Under the pieces are notes generated by a model. It did not search any database, was not told where the DNA came from, and worked only from the letters and a program-made list of their open reading frames with translations. This document shows, piece by piece, positions 52,003-53,053 of a DNA stretch of 53,053 bases (its first letter is position 1; every line of letters begins with the position of its first letter). Origin of the DNA: Gemmatimonadota bacterium (GTDB lineage Bacteria; Gemmatimonadota; Gemmatimonadetes; Longimicrobiales; Gaopeijiaceae); the NCBI GenBank assembly GCA_007125845.1, contig SLCK01000041.1, positions 1 to 53,053 on the forward strand. Reading direction: 5' to 3'. The position numbers and the translations under genes are program-made.

Positions 52003-52263
52003 TCACAGTCGGTTCTCGAGGTCCCGCTCGGCGGCCTTTCCGCCCCCGACGAAATGGACGAGCTCCAATCGATCCCCGGCTTCCAGCGTCACCTCACTGT
52101 AGCGGGACCGGTCGACGATCTCACGGTTGTGCTCCACGACCACGAGCTCCGGGACCAGCTCCAGGTGCTCGAGCAGGCCCCGGACGGTGAGGCCGGCGGG
52201 CACCGCTCTGTCCTTGCCATTCACCGTGAGGGGGATCTCCTCTCCTCCACCTTCGTCACTCAT
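52003..52263 (-). CDS. thiS: Sulfur carrier protein ThiS with C-terminal extension
   Basis: Ubiquitin-fold sulfur carrier, 86 residues; a usual ThiS is ~66 and ends in Gly-Gly, whose terminal carboxyl is thiolated. Here IPLTVNGKDRAVPAGLTV and LVVVEHNREIVDRSRY lead to ELVHFVGGG, but 11 residues follow (KAAERDLENRL) before the stop. In this form the tail must be cut off before activation, as JAMM proteases do for some ThiS homologues. No frameshift near the GGG restores a terminal GG. It overlaps thiE by 8 nt and reaches into the alternative thiG start. Confidence 0.92.
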   Translation of the reverse strand: MSDEGGGEEIPLTVNGKDRAVPAGLTVRGLLEHLELVPELVVVEHNREIVDRSRYSEVTLEAGDRLELVHFVGGGKAAERDLENRL

Positions 52264-52924
52264 CCGATCCTCGTCCAGTCGAATCCGCGATCATCTCCAG
52301 CAATGCGGCAACGGCTCTTCCCGGATGCTCTGCGGCCCATGCGGCCCTAACCACCGCGACGCCGTGCGCGCCCGCCGTGATCACCTCCGGCAGCCGAGAG
52401 CGATCGATGCCACCGATCCCGATGAGCGGTATGCCGGGCACCGCCTCCGCCATCTCCCCTACCCGGGAAGGACCCGATCCCTCCCTGCCGGGGTGCGACG
52501 GCGTGGCGAAGAGCGTACCGACGAGGCAGAAGTCCGGAACCCCCTCCAGCCCCACGGATTCCCGAGCCTCCTCCGGATCGTGGAAGGAGCGCCCGACGAG
52601 GGTCGCAGCACTCCCGAGCCCCACGGCGAGAAGTCGGCGCGCCGTAGCCACGGGAAAGCTCCGTTCACCCAGATGCACCCCGTCCAGCCCCAGGGCCATC
52701 GCCACGTCGACCCGGTCGTTGACCAGGAGGGGAACCCCGAGCCGCCGCGCCCGCGGCGCCAAGCGCTCGGCGACATCCCAGAGGTGCCGAACCGCGGTCC
52801 TCGGACCCCGCAGGTGGAGCGTGACCTTTCCGGCCCCCGCCTCCATCGCCTCGTGCGCCCGCCCCTCAAATCCCTCCGCTCCCAGAACCTCGTCGTCGGT
52901 CACCAGGTGGAGGCGGGAGATCAT
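52256..52924 (-). CDS. thiE: Thiamine phosphate synthase (ThiE/TenI family)
   Basis: Couples thiazole phosphate with HMP-PP to thiamine phosphate. The 222-residue barrel has RLHLVTDDEV, LLVNDRVDVAMALGLDGVHL, LVGRSFHDPEEA, LVGTLFATPSHPGREGSGPS (phosphate/pyrophosphate region) and LIGIGGIDRSRL. Members of the family named TenI lack synthase activity and act as aromatases; with thiS and thiG next to it either role is possible. It starts inside the fmt stop (ATGA). Confidence 0.85.
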   Translation of the reverse strand: MISRLHLVTDDEVLGAEGFEGRAHEAMEAGAGKVTLHLRGPRTAVRHLWDVAERLAPRARRLGVPLLVNDRVDVAMALGLDGVHLGERSFPVATARRLLAVGLGSAATLVGRSFHDPEEARESVGLEGVPDFCLVGTLFATPSHPGREGSGPSRVGEMAEAVPGIPLIGIGGIDRSRLPEVITAGAHGVAVVRAAWAAEHPGRAVAALLEMIADSTGRGSDE

Positions 52925-53053
52925 CGGAAACGATCTCCCGGACCGGGTCCACCTCCCCGCAACCAGTCCCCGGCACCCATCCTCCGCTTGCCCGGAGGCT
53001 GCACCTCGTCGATGCTCACGCCCCCGAGTCCGGCCTGGATCACCAGGCCGGCC
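52921..53053 (-). CDS. fmt: Methionyl-tRNA formyltransferase, C-terminal end (cut by window edge)
   Basis: Only the last 43 residues are inside. They read AGLVIQAGLGGVSIDEVQPP, then GKRRMGAGDWLRGG and end PGDRFR, the typical Fmt C terminus (VQPXGKKRMSAXDFLRG...GDR). Fmt formylates initiator Met-tRNA. Its TGA overlaps the thiE ATG. The remaining N-terminal part lies to the right of the window. Confidence 0.85.
   Translation of the reverse strand, partial: AGLVIQAGLGGVSIDEVQPPGKRRMGAGDWLRGGGPGPGDRFR

Overview
The window is very GC-rich bacterial chromosomal DNA, densely coded (about 44 genes, mostly core) with no tRNA, rRNA, CRISPR array, insertion sequence or prophage that I can see. The gene set points to a diderm: Omp85/TamA plus TamB, five lipoproteins with lipoboxes, a type IV pilus retraction ATPase, diaminopimelate synthesis by the succinylase route. 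GC content, long Ala/Glu/Lys-rich tails and gene neighbourhoods (fmt..rsmB-PASTA, Omp85-TamB, GH3-serine hydrolase fusion) make a Gemmatimonadota-like organism my best guess, but this is an inference from style, not from a marker comparison.

Layout. 67-9362 (minus): translation and secretion block ffh-rpsP-rimM-trmD-rplS-rnhB, then purA, a DapA-superfamily aldolase, and trpS-pilT. 9531-10445 (plus) is an inositol-monophosphatase-family gene, convergent with a small heat-shock gene (minus) that carries a sigma-54-type promoter. 11409-13943 (plus) is dapB-dapA-dapD, and lysC follows at 16551 (plus). Between them sit a sugar kinase and a Na+ symporter on the minus strand (13991-16341). 18015-23475 (minus) is cysJ-cysI and a second symporter, preceded by a long structured leader. 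23853-30584 holds two NagZ-type GH3 lipoproteins (one fused to a serine hydrolase) divergent from a NamZ-type exo-muramidase lipoprotein. From 31597 to the right edge all genes are on the minus strand: fmt, thiE-thiS-thiG, rsmB, PASTA protein, TlpA-like thioredoxin, YbbR protein, tsaD, phosphoesterase, Omp85 and TamB, then htpX, uvrA, a YbjN-like protein, pspA, D-amino-acid aminotransferase and a metallo-beta-lactamase-fold lipoprotein. Many neighbours overlap by ATGA.

How they may work together. The most coherent accessory theme is murein salvage: NamZ removes MurNAc and NagZ removes GlcNAc from chain ends, the fused serine hydrolase resembles the AmiE partner of Bacillus NagZ, and the symporter-kinase pair resembles the MurT-MurK uptake and phosphorylation pair of Tannerella. 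Around them lie DAP synthesis (lysC, dapA, dapB, dapD) and a D-amino-acid aminotransferase, so wall precursor supply and wall breakdown are neighbours. The etherase MurQ is not in the window.

Regulatory signals found by eye: a near-consensus -24/-12 promoter with an upstream palindrome before hsp20; an intrinsic terminator inside the purA leader; a 327-nt leader with four hairpins, the last a terminator, before cysJI; and sigma-70-like boxes before rplS and lysC. All of these are predictions.
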